From Zizania palustris (Eukaryota > Streptophyta > Magnoliopsida > Poales > Poaceae), in assembly GCA_019279435.1 (NCBI GenBank), contig JAAALK010000079.1, forward strand, positions 104,061,332 to 104,125,331: DNA of 64,000 bases, in the 5' to 3' direction. Below the pieces are notes generated by a model. The model made no database searches. It saw nothing but the letters and a program-made list of their open reading frames with translations, and was not told where the DNA came from. Below are positions 34,117 through 45,900 of the stretch, in pieces (within the stretch, counting starts at the first letter, position 1; every line of letters begins with the position of its first letter). The translations under genes and the position numbers were made by a program.

Positions 34117-34740
34117 TTCGAAGCCCCTCAGCTCCGTGAGGCAGGCTTCGATCTGATATCCTCGAGGGCTTCGCTTGAACTTCGAACTTCATTTTGTGTC
34201 CTGAGTTGCTAGCTTCGAAGTACTTTTCGAACTGTCAGCGTTTCATACTTCGAATGTTTGTGTGAAGGTACTTCAACTTGAGCTGTTCGAAGTCCATACT
34301 TCGACAGGTTTTGAAGTTGGCTTCGAAGCTTATCTTTCTGTTAAACTTCGCTCGACGAGAGTTCTTGTCTGCCGTCTTTTTCGAAGGTCCTGATTTTTTT
34401 TTTGTTCGAAGGTAGAGTGTAGGCTTCGTTTTGGTTCCTATGTCGCGTGTCAGCCTTCGCTTCTCTTTTTGAAGGTTGTTTGTCTGTGCGTTGTGTTCGA
34501 AGCACTCTGATTCGAAGCTTGCTTCGATACTTCCATACTTAGCTTCGAAGCATCTTCGGTCTTTTGCCACCTCGAACTAGGTTAGACCAAACCTCCTCGG
34601 CAGACTTCGTCATTCGAAGCAGACCTCAACCTCCGGAGCAGGCTTCGACCCAGCGAAGCAGGCTTCGACACTGCGAAGCAGGCTTCGACCAGCGAAGCAG
34701 GCTTCGCCAAGTTTCGAACAGGAGACAAATTTCGAACGGT
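34117..34740. promoter_or_regulatory. Cluster of 15 TTCGAA palindromes in the E LTR
   Basis: I counted 15 TTCGAA in about 625 bp; roughly 0.15 would be expected for random sequence of even composition. Many sit in CTTCGAAG or TTCGAAGC contexts. It overlaps the R-U5 part of the LTR by position relative to the TATA box. The role is unknown; it may be a protein-binding array or the residue of short tandem duplications. Confidence 0.6.
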
Positions 34741-35006
34741 AACTTATCATTTCACTTCTTGTGCGTTTTTTACTGAGAAGTTTATGTTACCTTGTCTTTT
34801 GTATACTGTTGATCTGTCTATTAGCACTGCATTGGCATTTCTCTGTTTATCACCAGTTGCTTCTAGGCTAGATACCTTTAGACTTAGGAGATCTATTCTG
34901 TTTAGTCTTTAGAGGTGCGTTGGGTATTGGGAGCAGGCCGTTGATTCAAAAGAATTTTAAGGCGCCCATTCACCCCCCCTCTGGTCACTACTTTCGGTCC
35001 TACAAG

Positions 35007-35018
35007 TGGTATCAGAGC
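35007..35018 (+). other. Element E primer-binding site (initiator Met tRNA)
   Basis: TGGTATCAGAGC after LTR end CTACA and two bases AG, as usual for plant copia elements. Confidence 0.93.
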
Positions 35019-35069
35019 GAGGTTAGGGTTTTTCCATACCTTAACCGGTTCTAAACCCCAGTAGTGACC

Positions 35070-36649
35070 ATGACGTCTCCTGGCAAGGTCCTGTCCTTGG
35101 AAGCCTATGGCTATAACTATTGGAAGACTCGCATGCGAGCCTATCTCATGAGCCAGGGTTCGGATATTTGGGACATTTGTGTTCACACCACGTTTGTCAT
35201 ATTGCCAGTCGCTGAGCATGGTACTGCTGGTATCATTGCTCAACATCTGAGCAATAGTAAGGCTGTGAACATTATTTTCTCTAGTTTAGGTCCCACTGAG
35301 TTTGAGCGTGTGAGTCATCTCTCCACTGCGAGAGAGATCTAGGCTACCCTCAAGGCACACCATGAGGGAACAGCACAGGTCAAGGCTTAGCTCTATCAGA
35401 CCTACCGGCGTGAATATGAGAATTTCACATAGAAGCCGGGTGAATCTGTTGAGGCTTTGTTTGGTCGTTTTCAGTCGATCATAAACAAGCTTCGGGACAA
35501 CAAGGCTGAGGGTGCTCAGTTAGTCTCAGATCATGAGCAGGCGCTCAAGGTTCTCCATACCTTGGAACCAAAGATCTGGGAGATCAAGGTATCTTCTATC
35601 ATTGAGAGTACTTCTTATGATACTTTGACCATTTCTGAGTTGTTTAGCAAGCTGAAGGCTACTGAGGTTGATCTCCAGCTGAGATCAAATCTCACTGGTT
35701 CTGGATCAAAATCTCTGGCCCTTACTACACCTTTTGTTGATCCCTCTTCTGTGAGCTGTGCTGGGTTCTCCTTGATGTCTATCACTGAGGACCAGCTAGA
35801 GTCTTTGGGAGATGATGATTTGTGTCTTTTTAACAACCGGGTGCGTCGTGTCTATCACAAGAGAATGTTCAAAAGACACGGCACAAAATCCGGGTGCTTT
35901 GAGTGTGGTGATCTAGGACACTTCATCGCCGACTGCCCCAAGCGCAATGGTCACAAGAAGGGCACCGGTGGTGGCTTCCACGACTCCGGCAAGCACGAGA
36001 GCTCATCCTTCAACAAGGGCAAGCCGAAGACCAGATTCTTCAAGAAAGCCCTGAAGAACTACCGGCGAGAGAACAAGAAACGCGACAAGGCCTTCTTCGC
36101 CGAAATGGAGAAGAGCTACTCCAAGCGGTCCACGTCTTCTTCCTCTTCATCGAGCTCAAGCGATGAGGAGATCGCCATCAGGAAGGGGAAGGACAAGGAC
36201 GATCCGGCGGGCCTCTGCTTCATGGCCTTCGGAGACAAGCCCAAGAGCCGCTCACACCAGCACCGAAGATCCCGCAAGAGCTTCTCTTCAAAGGCTCTTG
36301 GGGATAAGGAAGAAAAGAGCTCCTCCAACGACTCCGACGACGACGACAACGAAAAGGTATCATCCTATGAGTGCGAAATCGTTGATTTACTTGAGAGCAA
36401 TCGTCAGGAGTTGAAATATCGGGAAAACTGCTTAGGGGGGCTAAGAAGAGGATAGATGAGTTAGAGAGTGAGCTTGCCGTGGCCAACGGCTGAATTGAGA
36501 GTCTATCTTCTTCCCCTTGCTTGGGTGATAGCAGTGAGTGCCCGAAGTGTGAGGTGCTTCTATGTGACCTGTCGACTCTGAAGTCCAAGTACACTGAAAG
36601 GGTTGATGAGAGGGACGCTTTGGCCATTGAGCTTGAAAGCGCTCAGCTG
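35070..36649 (+). pseudogene. gag: Element E gag, decayed and cut by the assembly gap
   Basis: MTSPGKVLSLEAYGYNYWKT opens a copia UBN2-type gag. Three in-frame TAG codons (35340-35342, 35388-35390, 35430-35432) interrupt it at positions that read as Trp or Gln/Arg in related elements. The frame then continues: FGRFQSIINKLRDN, LKATEVDLQL and a CCHC knuckle CFECGDLGHFIADC, followed by a Ser/Asp-rich basic tail. A frameshift in the G-run near 36435 and a TGA near 36491 precede the last part (SECPKCEVLL). The N-gap removes the rest. Confidence 0.88.
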
Positions 36650-37649
36650 NNNNNNNNNNNNNNNNNNNNNNNNNNNNNNNNNNNNNNNNNNNNNNNNNNN
36701 NNNNNNNNNNNNNNNNNNNNNNNNNNNNNNNNNNNNNNNNNNNNNNNNNNNNNNNNNNNNNNNNNNNNNNNNNNNNNNNNNNNNNNNNNNNNNNNNNNNN
36801 NNNNNNNNNNNNNNNNNNNNNNNNNNNNNNNNNNNNNNNNNNNNNNNNNNNNNNNNNNNNNNNNNNNNNNNNNNNNNNNNNNNNNNNNNNNNNNNNNNNN
36901 NNNNNNNNNNNNNNNNNNNNNNNNNNNNNNNNNNNNNNNNNNNNNNNNNNNNNNNNNNNNNNNNNNNNNNNNNNNNNNNNNNNNNNNNNNNNNNNNNNNN
37001 NNNNNNNNNNNNNNNNNNNNNNNNNNNNNNNNNNNNNNNNNNNNNNNNNNNNNNNNNNNNNNNNNNNNNNNNNNNNNNNNNNNNNNNNNNNNNNNNNNNN
37101 NNNNNNNNNNNNNNNNNNNNNNNNNNNNNNNNNNNNNNNNNNNNNNNNNNNNNNNNNNNNNNNNNNNNNNNNNNNNNNNNNNNNNNNNNNNNNNNNNNNN
37201 NNNNNNNNNNNNNNNNNNNNNNNNNNNNNNNNNNNNNNNNNNNNNNNNNNNNNNNNNNNNNNNNNNNNNNNNNNNNNNNNNNNNNNNNNNNNNNNNNNNN
37301 NNNNNNNNNNNNNNNNNNNNNNNNNNNNNNNNNNNNNNNNNNNNNNNNNNNNNNNNNNNNNNNNNNNNNNNNNNNNNNNNNNNNNNNNNNNNNNNNNNNN
37401 NNNNNNNNNNNNNNNNNNNNNNNNNNNNNNNNNNNNNNNNNNNNNNNNNNNNNNNNNNNNNNNNNNNNNNNNNNNNNNNNNNNNNNNNNNNNNNNNNNNN
37501 NNNNNNNNNNNNNNNNNNNNNNNNNNNNNNNNNNNNNNNNNNNNNNNNNNNNNNNNNNNNNNNNNNNNNNNNNNNNNNNNNNNNNNNNNNNNNNNNNNNN
37601 NNNNNNNNNNNNNNNNNNNNNNNNNNNNNNNNNNNNNNNNNNNNNNNNN
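36650..37649. other. Assembly gap (exactly 1,000 N)
   Basis: The run of N is exactly 1,000 bases, which suggests a placeholder length. The gap sits inside element E and replaces the end of gag, protease, integrase and most of RT. Confidence 0.99.
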
Positions 37650-38708
37650 GGTATGACGGTTAAAGCAATTTTTGTTGGGGAAGGGCTTTGTGATGGGTTC
37701 TGTGGACAAAACTCTCTTTCTGCTCAGAGTTGCTTCAGATTTCTTAGTTGCTCAGATTTACGTGGATGATATTATTTTTGGCGGTACTACTAATGATCTT
37801 GTGTCCAAGTTTTCTGAGCAGATGCACAACGAGTTTGAGATGAGCCTCATGGGTGAGCTCAAGTATTCTTAGGGCTCCAGATCAAGCAGACCAAGGACGG
37901 CACCTTCATCCACCAAGGTAAGTACACTCGTGACATGTTGAAAACAAATTGACTTTGGTGGTGAGCTGAAGCCGCAGATGACCCCGATGGGCACATCTGG
38001 GGGTCTGGACAAGGACGAGAGCAACGTCAAGGTCAATGATAGAGAGTTTCGAGGGATGATCGGTTCGCTGTTGTACTTGACGGCAACTAGACCAGACATT
38101 CAGTTTGCCATGGGACATTGTGCGCATTTTCAGTCTTCACCACGCGCGTCTCACTGGCAGGCTGTCAAGCGCATCTTCAGGTATCTCACTTATGCACCCG
38201 ATCTTGGTCTTTTCTATTCAGCTTCATCATCTCTCGATTTATCTAGCTTTTCAGATGCCGACTTGGTGGGTGCCGGTTGGATCGCAAGTCGACTTCCGGT
38301 ACTTGCCAGTTTCTTGGCTCTTCCTTTGTTTCTTGGTCTTCTCGAAAGCAATCTGGAGTTGCTCTTTCGACCACTGAGGCTGAGTATGTAGCTGCTGCTA
38401 GCTGCTGCTCACAGTTAGTTTGGATGATTTCCACTCTGCGAGATTTTGGGTTATTCTTTCCTACCAGGGTTCCATTGTTTTGCGACAGCACCAGTGCTAT
38501 TAGTGTAGGGAAAAACCCGTGTCTCCATTCAAAAACCAAACACATTGATGTGCGCTTTCACTTTCTACGGGATCAATATGAGAAAGGTGTCATTGACCTT
38601 GTTCATGTTGATACCCATCATCAGTTTGCTGACATTTTCACCAAACCGCTAGATCAGTCTACCTTTGAGCATTTACGAGGGGATTTGGGTGTTGTGTATC
38701 CTTTCTAG
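37650..38708 (+). pseudogene. pol: Element E RT C-terminus and RNase H
   Basis: After the gap: FVMGSVDKTLFLL, IYVDDIIFGG (catalytic YVDD present), SKFSEQMHNEFEMSLMGEL. One T is missing near 37866, a small insertion lies near 37945 and a shift near 38275. RNase H follows: REFRGMIGSLLYLTATRPDI, LDLSSFSDADL, RKSTSGTCQFLG, LSTTEAEYVA, CDSTSAISVGKNP, HIDVRFHFLRD and the copia ending ADIFTKPLD. The order protease-integrase-RT-RNase H typical of copia fits, although the first two lie in the gap. Confidence 0.9.
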
Positions 38709-39881
38709 GATATTTTGCGTCCGTTGTTCTTTCTTCTTTACTCTTTCTTGATTTATTTTTGTGTGTTTTCATATCATACATATTCACATATCACACTTTT
38801 GAGCTTGCTTCTGTTATATGATTGAACTGCTTTACTTATTCTAGCTGGTACATGCTTTTGATTACTTGTCAATGATCATGTCTTGTCTCAGTTCGCTTGA
38901 TAAGTCTGATATCTGTCATATGCATGGCTTTTATGCTTTAAAATTGAAAAATGATCACCATTGCTTCTGGTAACTAGCATGCGTAGGCTGAATGTTCTTG
39001 CTATATGTTACATGCCTTGTAGCTAGTTCCTGACTTAGATGCAAATATGCAACTTGGACATCTGTATGCTTTAAACATGGAAATGTGCTATAAAAATGAT
39101 GAAAAATCGAGAAAAATGAAAATTCCATGCCTTTTTATGCATAGCTTGAAAAGATCCAGGTGGGTTTTTTTTGTCGCATTACATTTGTTCTGGACTACAT
39201 ACCATAGCACTTTGGTATGAACTAGGACAGTGTAGTGTATGCCAAGACCAATGTCTTAAGCTTCTGATGGTCCAGATCTAGCCTAGGCTTGACTTGGTCA
39301 GTCAGCATAAGGTTTGACACGCAAATAACCCCTGGCATAAATGAAAAAGAGAAAAGAAAAAGCTTGAAAATTGAAATGATAACAAGTTTGCTGAAGCACT
39401 TTGTTTTGGACAATGCCTATCTTGGTAGATATCAGTTAGCTTTTGCATCTCATGCTTTACATTGCTTGTTTACTGGAAAATGTGGTGATCCTTTTGTTTG
39501 CAAAAACTGAAAATGCGTGCTAATGACTTTCCTTAGATATCATCTGTTGCACTGATCATGCCATTTGTCTTAGACAATATGTCTCTTGCTATACTTGTTA
39601 GATGTTGTAATTGCAGTCAATCATATTTGAGAAGCATGCTTTCTACACTCCACATGCACTCCAGTTGAATTCACTTCATATTTGAGGGGGAGTTGCATTT
39701 CAGGGGGAGTCTGTGTCTCTTTTGAGTGCTTGATGAGTTCACTTGTCAACAAGGTGGAGAAAATTTGGGATCAGAGTTTTTGGGGAGTTTTTGCCTCGCT
39801 TGCTCTTACTCTGTTTATATCCTTGTTGATGTTTCTGAGATCGCACTCATTCTGAGCTTTTACATTTTGGTTAACCATAAT
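38709..39881 (+). other. Element E 3' non-coding region
   Basis: About 1.2 kb without a gene between RNase H and element F. It has purine tracts TTGAGGGGGAGTTGC and TTTCAGGGGGAGTCTG (39681-39713), typical near the 3' end of SIRE-type elements. No envelope-like frame is present. It resumes at 52324. Confidence 0.6.
39877..39881. other. Target-site duplication of element F, left copy (ATAAT)
   Basis: ATAAT precedes the left LTR and recurs at 52319-52323 after the right LTR. Confidence 0.94.
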
Positions 39882-40544
39882 TGTTGGGGGAGATAATCCC
39901 TGGAGTCGACGGGGTGGGCCCTCGGCCGGAGGGCCCTGGCTTAATGACGGAGGCCACCTTCCGGAGGAGCAAGGCCGGGGGCCACCTTCCGGAGGAGCAA
40001 GGCCGGAGGCCACCTTCCGGAGGCGAGAGATCAGGGGCCACATTCCGGAGGGTCGAGTCCAGAGGCCACCCTCCGGCGGGAGGAAGCCGGAGGTCGCCCC
40101 TCGGCGTAAGACACGGGAGCTCGTCTTCCGGAGGCTGAAGGCCCGAGGCTCTCGGCCGATCCGGAGGTACGGACCCGAAGAGAGTCGTAGCGGGAAAAGG
40201 ACTAGGCGGTCGTACGAAAGGACAGGATCGCGATCCTCTGAGCCGTGTCGAGCGGCGCAGGAAGCGCCCGACACGGTTGATATGCTGTCAGAGTCGAATC
40301 TTCTTGTCTGTACTATGTATCCTCTTGTCTGTACTATGTATCGCCTATTTTGTCTGTACTACCAGTCAGGGTTGGTCGGGTAGCCGTTGGCGGTTCGGAG
40401 GCGCTTAGTCCTCTGGGCGGGGCGCCCTATAAATACCCCTCACTACAGTTGTAACAGGCTGGCTGAACAAGGCACTGAACACGCTACTTCCATTTCTTCC
40501 ATTTTCTCCTAGAAAACCTACTGGTTCGATCCGTCGTCCCAACA
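39882..40544 (+). repeat. Element F 5' LTR
   Basis: TGTTGGGGGAGATAATCCC to CGTCGTCCCAACA. Three copies of GGCCACCTTCCGGAGGMG (about 28-bp spacing) lie at 39953-40028. The motif CTTCCGGAGG recurs, as TTCGAA does in B and E. Confidence 0.96.
40438..40445 (+). promoter_or_regulatory. TATA box in element F 5' LTR
   Basis: GCGCCCTATAAATACCCC; conserved at 52202-52209 in the 3' LTR. Likely promoter of the gag-pol RNA. Confidence 0.75.
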
Positions 40545-40545
40545 G

Positions 40546-40563
40546 TTGGCGCCGTCCGTGGGG
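40546..40563 (+). other. Element F primer-binding site
   Basis: TTGGCGCCGTCCGTGGGG, one base after the LTR. The same 19-nt junction CCGTCGTCCCAACAGTTGG occurs again inside gag at 40719-40737. Confidence 0.88.
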
Positions 40564-40609
40564 ATTCTAGTCCGAAAAGCTAGCGTCCTCTACACCCATC
40601 CACCCAAGC

Positions 40610-42968
40610 ATGTCGAGCCGGAAAGGAGCGAGCACGGCCCCCCTGCGCAGATCGACTCGAACCGCTGGGGGCGAGCCCGCCCCGGTCGTCGACCCCAATC
40701 CTCCAGCTCCCACCACGACCGTCGTCCCAACAGTTGGGGCCCCGCTCAGCTGCAAGAAGAGACGCCCGGAGCCCAGCGCACCGACGGCCTGCCCGAGCCG
40801 ACCTCCGCCAACCTGGCCGGGTCATCGAGTGGGCCGCCGGAGCAGCATCTCCCGGGCGGACCTCCGGTAGTAGTGCTTCAGACAGACTACGTCCGTTCGC
40901 GCGACCCCGACACAACTTCCGGGGGAAGCGGGAGCCAAGCCGATGCCCTGGCCGCCGAGAACGCTAGGCTAAAGGCGGAGCTGGCTTTGTGGCGTCAGGA
41001 AGCGTCGCTTCGGCCCCCGGCCCCTCCGACAGCCTTCCGCGCCGCGAGAGTTGCCGTCACAGACTTGAGCAACGACGAGAACCCCCGGGAAGAGGAAAAC
41101 GCATCATACGTCGAAGACTCTCCCCTGCACTCGGACCTCCAGAGGGTCCGCTTCGATTCGAACTTTCGCGCCGCCAAGCTCCCTAAGTACTCCGGGGACT
41201 CCGACCCCGGCGAATTCTCTCGCTCTTACGCTCTGGCGATAGAAGCGTCCGGGGGAAGCCGGGACGCCATGGCCAAATGCTTCCCTCTGGCGCTCGAAGG
41301 GATCGCCCTTCGGTGGTTCTGGTCCTTCCGGCCAGGGACCATCCACTCGTGGGAGCAGCTGAAAAAGAAGTTCGTCAACAACTTCGAGGGGACCTTCGTG
41401 GCCCCTATGTCCACCGGGAGCCTTTTCCAAGTGAAGCAGCAACCCGGAGAAACCTTGTGGCAGTACTCCCAACGCTTTGCGCACACCAAAGCCCAGATCA
41501 AGGGGCTTTCGGCTTCCTCAGTCATCGACGCGGCCCGGGAAGGCGTCACCCACCCAGGTCTCCTTGACAAGCTCCACCGGAAGCCCATCTCTTCGGTGGC
41601 GCAGCTCATGACGTACTTGAAGAATACGCCCGGTCCGAAGAAGGCCAGATACGCCGACAGGCAATGGTAGTCCCCGTCCGGGCTCCGAGCGTCCGGGCGT
41701 ACGAAGCGCCTCCGGAACCCAGCCGGGGCCCGCGTCGTGCCCCCGACTTCCGGCGCCTGGAGCAAGCTCGCCCGGACCTTGTTCATCAAGACTCACGGCG
41801 GAACCGAAAGCACTTTCGGGGGGAAGTCCTTAGCATCACTCCTCAAGCGCCCGCCAAGCACCTACACACGCCCGGCGGAAGCCGCCAGGCCGGGCCCAAG
41901 CCTCCACCCCGAGCGCCTACCAGGGGAACCTTTTACTGCAGCGTCCACGGAGAGAACCGGAGCCACGACACCGACTCCTGCCGAACCATCCTCGCTCTTC
42001 GCAGTGACTACCTCGAGCGCCAGTCCGGTCGCGGTTCCTCCGACCGAGGGCATTCTACCCCTCGGCCGGACCCGGTCCAAATAGTCGGGCGACAGGAAGA
42101 GCCGGAGGCCGTGACCCCGGTCGAGGAATTCGGCGGAGTCCTGGCCCCCAAGCTCGAAGCCGCTCCGGACCGTGGCAAGCGCGTGGTCCTGCCCATATCC
42201 GGAGGAGGAGCCCTCGGAGCGCTGTCCAAGCGGCAGCGTCAGAATTACGCTCGGGAAGTTGGGCATATCGGCACGTCCGGCCCTTCGATCCTCCCAGAAT
42301 GGTCTCACGTCCCCATCAGCTTCACCGCCGAAGACGCCGCCGGAGTAAAGTTTCCTCACGCCGACCCACTCGTCATTTCGGCGGACATCGCCGGAGCCGA
42401 GGTGCGTCGCATTTTAGTCGACGGGGGGAGTTCCGCTGACATCATCTTCGTGCAGGCCTTTGATCAACTGTGCTTATCGCGCAAGCACCTGCTGTCGGCT
42501 TCGCGACCGCTCCAGGGCTTCGCGGGCCCTCCGCTCGATGCTCTGGGCCAGGTCTTGTTGGAAGTGGCATTCGGCACCGCGCCCCTCCAGCGTCGCGAAG
42601 AAATCCTGTTCGACGTCGTCGACGCCCCGTACGCCTACAACGCCATCTTCGGACGAGGGATGCTCAATCGCTTCAGCGCCATCGCTCACCACAACTACCT
42701 CTGCCTCAAGATGCCGACTCCCGGAGGAGTGTTGTCCGTCCTGGGCGACCAAGCCACAGCCCGCCGGGTCGAGTACGGCCATGCGGCGCCACTGGAGCCA
42801 CGGCAGGTCCACAGTGTCCGCGAGGGTGCCGACGACGCCAGCCTCCCGGTGGAGGCCGGTCCTGCGCAGAAAGGGCGCTCCGCCAAACCCCTCCCAGAAG
42901 GGGAAGTTATCACCAAGACCCTGACTCACGGAGGGAAAGAGTACTCGATCAAGTTCGGAGGGGCCTGG
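40610..42968 (+). pseudogene. gag: Element F gag and protease with three frame changes
   Basis: The start is MSSRKGAS...RRSTR, similar to MPPKRSA...RRSSR of B. The frame changes between about 40670 and 40860. Then: a coiled segment (AENARLKAELALWRQEA), capsid-like gag (SYALAIEASGG, LALEGIALRWFW, LKKKFVNNFEGTF, SLFQVKQQPGETLWQY), and a 1-nt deletion near 41614. Next come the cluster FYCSVHGENRSHDTDSC and the protease with ILVDGGSSADIIF (catalytic Asp present). A 1-nt slip in a G-run near 42965 leads into RT. No in-frame nonsense codon separates gag from pol (CAA where B has TAG). Confidence 0.88.
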
Positions 42969-45900
42969 AGCCCAAATTATCAGCGCAGCTCGAGGCCATC
43001 GTCTGTGGCAACCTCGACATCTTCGCATGGTCGGACGAAGACATTCCTGGCGTCGACCGGTCCATCATCGAGCATTCCCTGGCAGTTGATCCGAAGGCTC
43101 GACCAGTCCGCCAGGGGCTTCGGAGGCTATCCGCCGAACGGGCCGAGCTCGCCAAGGCAGAGACCGACAAGCTGCTCCGCGCCGGGGTCATCAGGGAAGT
43201 GAGTCACACCGACTGGTTGTCCAACCCTGTGTTTGTCCAGAAGAAAACATCTGGCAAATGGCGTATGTGTATCGACTTTACTTCTTTGAATAAAGCTTGC
43301 CCCCGTGACCCCTACCCCCTGCCTCGCATCGACCAGCTAGTAGATTCCACAGCCGGAGCCGAGCTCCTCAGCTTCCTCGACGCATATTCCGGCTATCACC
43401 AGATCTGGCTCAAGCCTGAAGACCAAGTGAAAACCAGTTTTGTCACCCCAGCCGGAGTGTTCTGTTACCTCCGGATGCCCTTTGGCCTCCGTAATGCCGG
43501 AGCGACCTTTTCAAGATTAATCTCAAAGGCCCTCGGTCGTCAGCTCGGGCGAAATGTGGAAGCCTATATGGACGACATCGTCATCAAGACCGCCTCCGCA
43601 AGCCAACACGGGTCCGACATAGCTGAAACCTTCGACAGCCTCCGGCAGTGTGGAATCCGACTTAACCCTGACAAGTGCGTCTTCGGAGCACGCGCAGGGA
43701 AGCTGCTTGGGTACCTCGTCTCCAGCCGCGGCATCGAAGCTAGTCCAACGCAAGTTCAGGCACTGCAGAACATGGCGCCACCCCAGAACCTGAAGCAGGC
43801 GCAGAAGCTGGCCGGACGATTGGCCGCCCTTGGGCGTTGTCTCGCCAAATCAGCAGAGCGAAGTTTGCCCATTTTCAAGGTGCTCCGGGGTTCTAAGCAT
43901 TTCGAATGGACCCCCGAGTGCCAGGATTGTTTCCAGCAAATAAAAGATTATCTCTCCGGCCTCGTGGCCCTCGCCACACCCCGGGCTGGCAGCCCTTTGT
44001 TGGTTTATCTCGCCGCCTCTGGCACCGCCGCGAGTGCGGCCTTGGTTCAAGAGGAAGAGTCCGGTGGGAAGCTAGTCCAGCGTCCCGTCTACTTCGTTTC
44101 CGAGGTTCTCACCGACGCCAAGGCCAGGTACTCCGAGCTAGAGAAGGTGGCTTATGCCCTCGTCATGGCCTCCCGGAAGCTCCGACACTACTTCTTGGCC
44201 CACGACATCATCATTCCATCAGCCTATCCGCTGGGCGACATGTTCAGAAACAAGGACGCCACTGGTCGCATTGGGAAGTGGGCAGTGGAGCTGGCCCCGT
44301 TCGGGATCTCCTTCGTTGCCCGGACAGCCATTAAATCCCAGATCCTCGCCGACTTCGTCGCGGAGTGGACGCGGGCCCGAGAGCCCGCGGGCACCAACAC
44401 GGGCGAAGAGATTTGGACCGTCTTTACGGATGGCGCTTACCAGGCCTCCGGGGCTGGAGCCGGAGCAGTCATCGTCTCCCCGTCAGGTCAGCAGGCCCTA
44501 TATTCCGCTCGGTTAAGCTTCAAGGCCACCAACAATGTCACAGAATATGAAGGAGTCCTCTTAGGACTTCGCAAGGCGCTCGCACTGGGAGCCGCGCGTG
44601 TGATCGTGAAGACCGATTCCCAAGTGGTCGCCGGGCACATCGACAAGTCCTTCCGGGCGAAGCACCCAGACCTCGCTTCCTACCTCGACTTCATCCGCAA
44701 GTGCGAAGTATCCTTCAAGGGTATTTCCGTCCAGAACATCCCGCGAAGCGACAACGCCCAGGCCGATGCCCTCGCCAAGGCCGGGGCCGGCGCCCAAGCC
44801 CTGCCGCCAGGGGCTTTCTTCGAGGAACTCGCCCAGCCTTTGGTAACCCCTCGAGGCGAGGCGCCCATCTCCACCGCCCAAGAAGAGTGCGAACCGTCGT
44901 CGCGGCCGGCACCAGTACTCTGTACGGCCAGCGTCGATTGGCGCGAGCCCATCCTGCGCACGCTCACAGGCGGCGGCGAAGTCCATCCCAGTCCAGAGCA
45001 GGCTCGCCTCCAACTCCGCGCGAGGTCATTCGAAGTTATCAATGGAATTCTGTACAAGTCCGGAGTATGTTCCCCGCTACTCCGTTGCGTCTCGCATTCA
45101 GACGGTGTCGCCATGCTCTGGGAGATACATGAGGGGCTGTGCGGCAGTCACTTGGCCCCGCGGGCCCTCGCGGGCAAAGCCCTCCGGCAAGGCGTGTACT
45201 GGCCCACTGTCATTGCCGATGCCGAAGAACTCGTCCGCACCTGCCAGGGTTGCCAGTGGATGGGTCTCCGCAGCCACCGCCCTCCAGCAAGCTTGCTACC
45301 TATCCCTCCTGTGTGGCCCTTGGCCCGCTGGGGCATGGACCTCATTAGTCCACTCCCCAGAGCGAGGGGGAACCTGCGCTTCGTCGTTGTCGCAGTCGAA
45401 TACTTCTCCAAATGGGTTGAAGCGGAGCCTCTAACCACCATCACATCCCGAAGTGTCCAGAAATTTTTCTGGCAGCATATCGTGTGCCGATTCGGAGTAC
45501 CCAAGCAGCTCACATTGGACAACGGAACGCAGTTCGACGCCGGCACTTTCCGGGCATTCTGTGATGAGCTGGGAGTTCAGCTTTGCTTCGCAGCCGTGCG
45601 GCACCCCCAGTCTAACAAAGCCGTGGAGCGAGCTAATGGGCACATCCTGTCCGACCTCCACAAGCGCATCATCGGGTTGGCCCGAGGCGCGTGGCCCGAT
45701 GAACTACCCAAGATCTTATGGTCCATCCGGACAACCGTTTCTCGTGCAACGGGCTTCACCCCGTTCCGCCTCTTGTTCAGCGACGAAGCAATGACACCTA
45801 CTGAGCTTCGCGCCGGTTCCCTGCGCGTCGTAGCACCCGAAGTCGAAGACGAGCGCGCCGTTTCCCTCGACCTAGCCGAGGAAACGAGGCTGCGCGCTGT

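Larger units (their letters stand above)
33447..35004 (+). repeat. Element E 5' LTR
   Basis: CGCAAAACTGACAACC to GGTCCTACA. The first base is T in the 3' copy, giving the usual TG start. A TATA box CTATAAATAGGG lies at 33666-33677. A strong cluster of TTCGAA lies in 34117-34740, and 18-19-bp tandem copies of GAAGCAGGCTTCGAC lie near 34635-34710. Confidence 0.92.

Noticed and set aside
36441..37769. Open frames running through the N block
   Set aside because: They exist only because N codons cannot contain stops.
42470..42967. N-terminal extension of the F RT-integrase frame
   Set aside because: In this stretch the protease is encoded in another frame; the Arg-rich translation is an overlap artefact.
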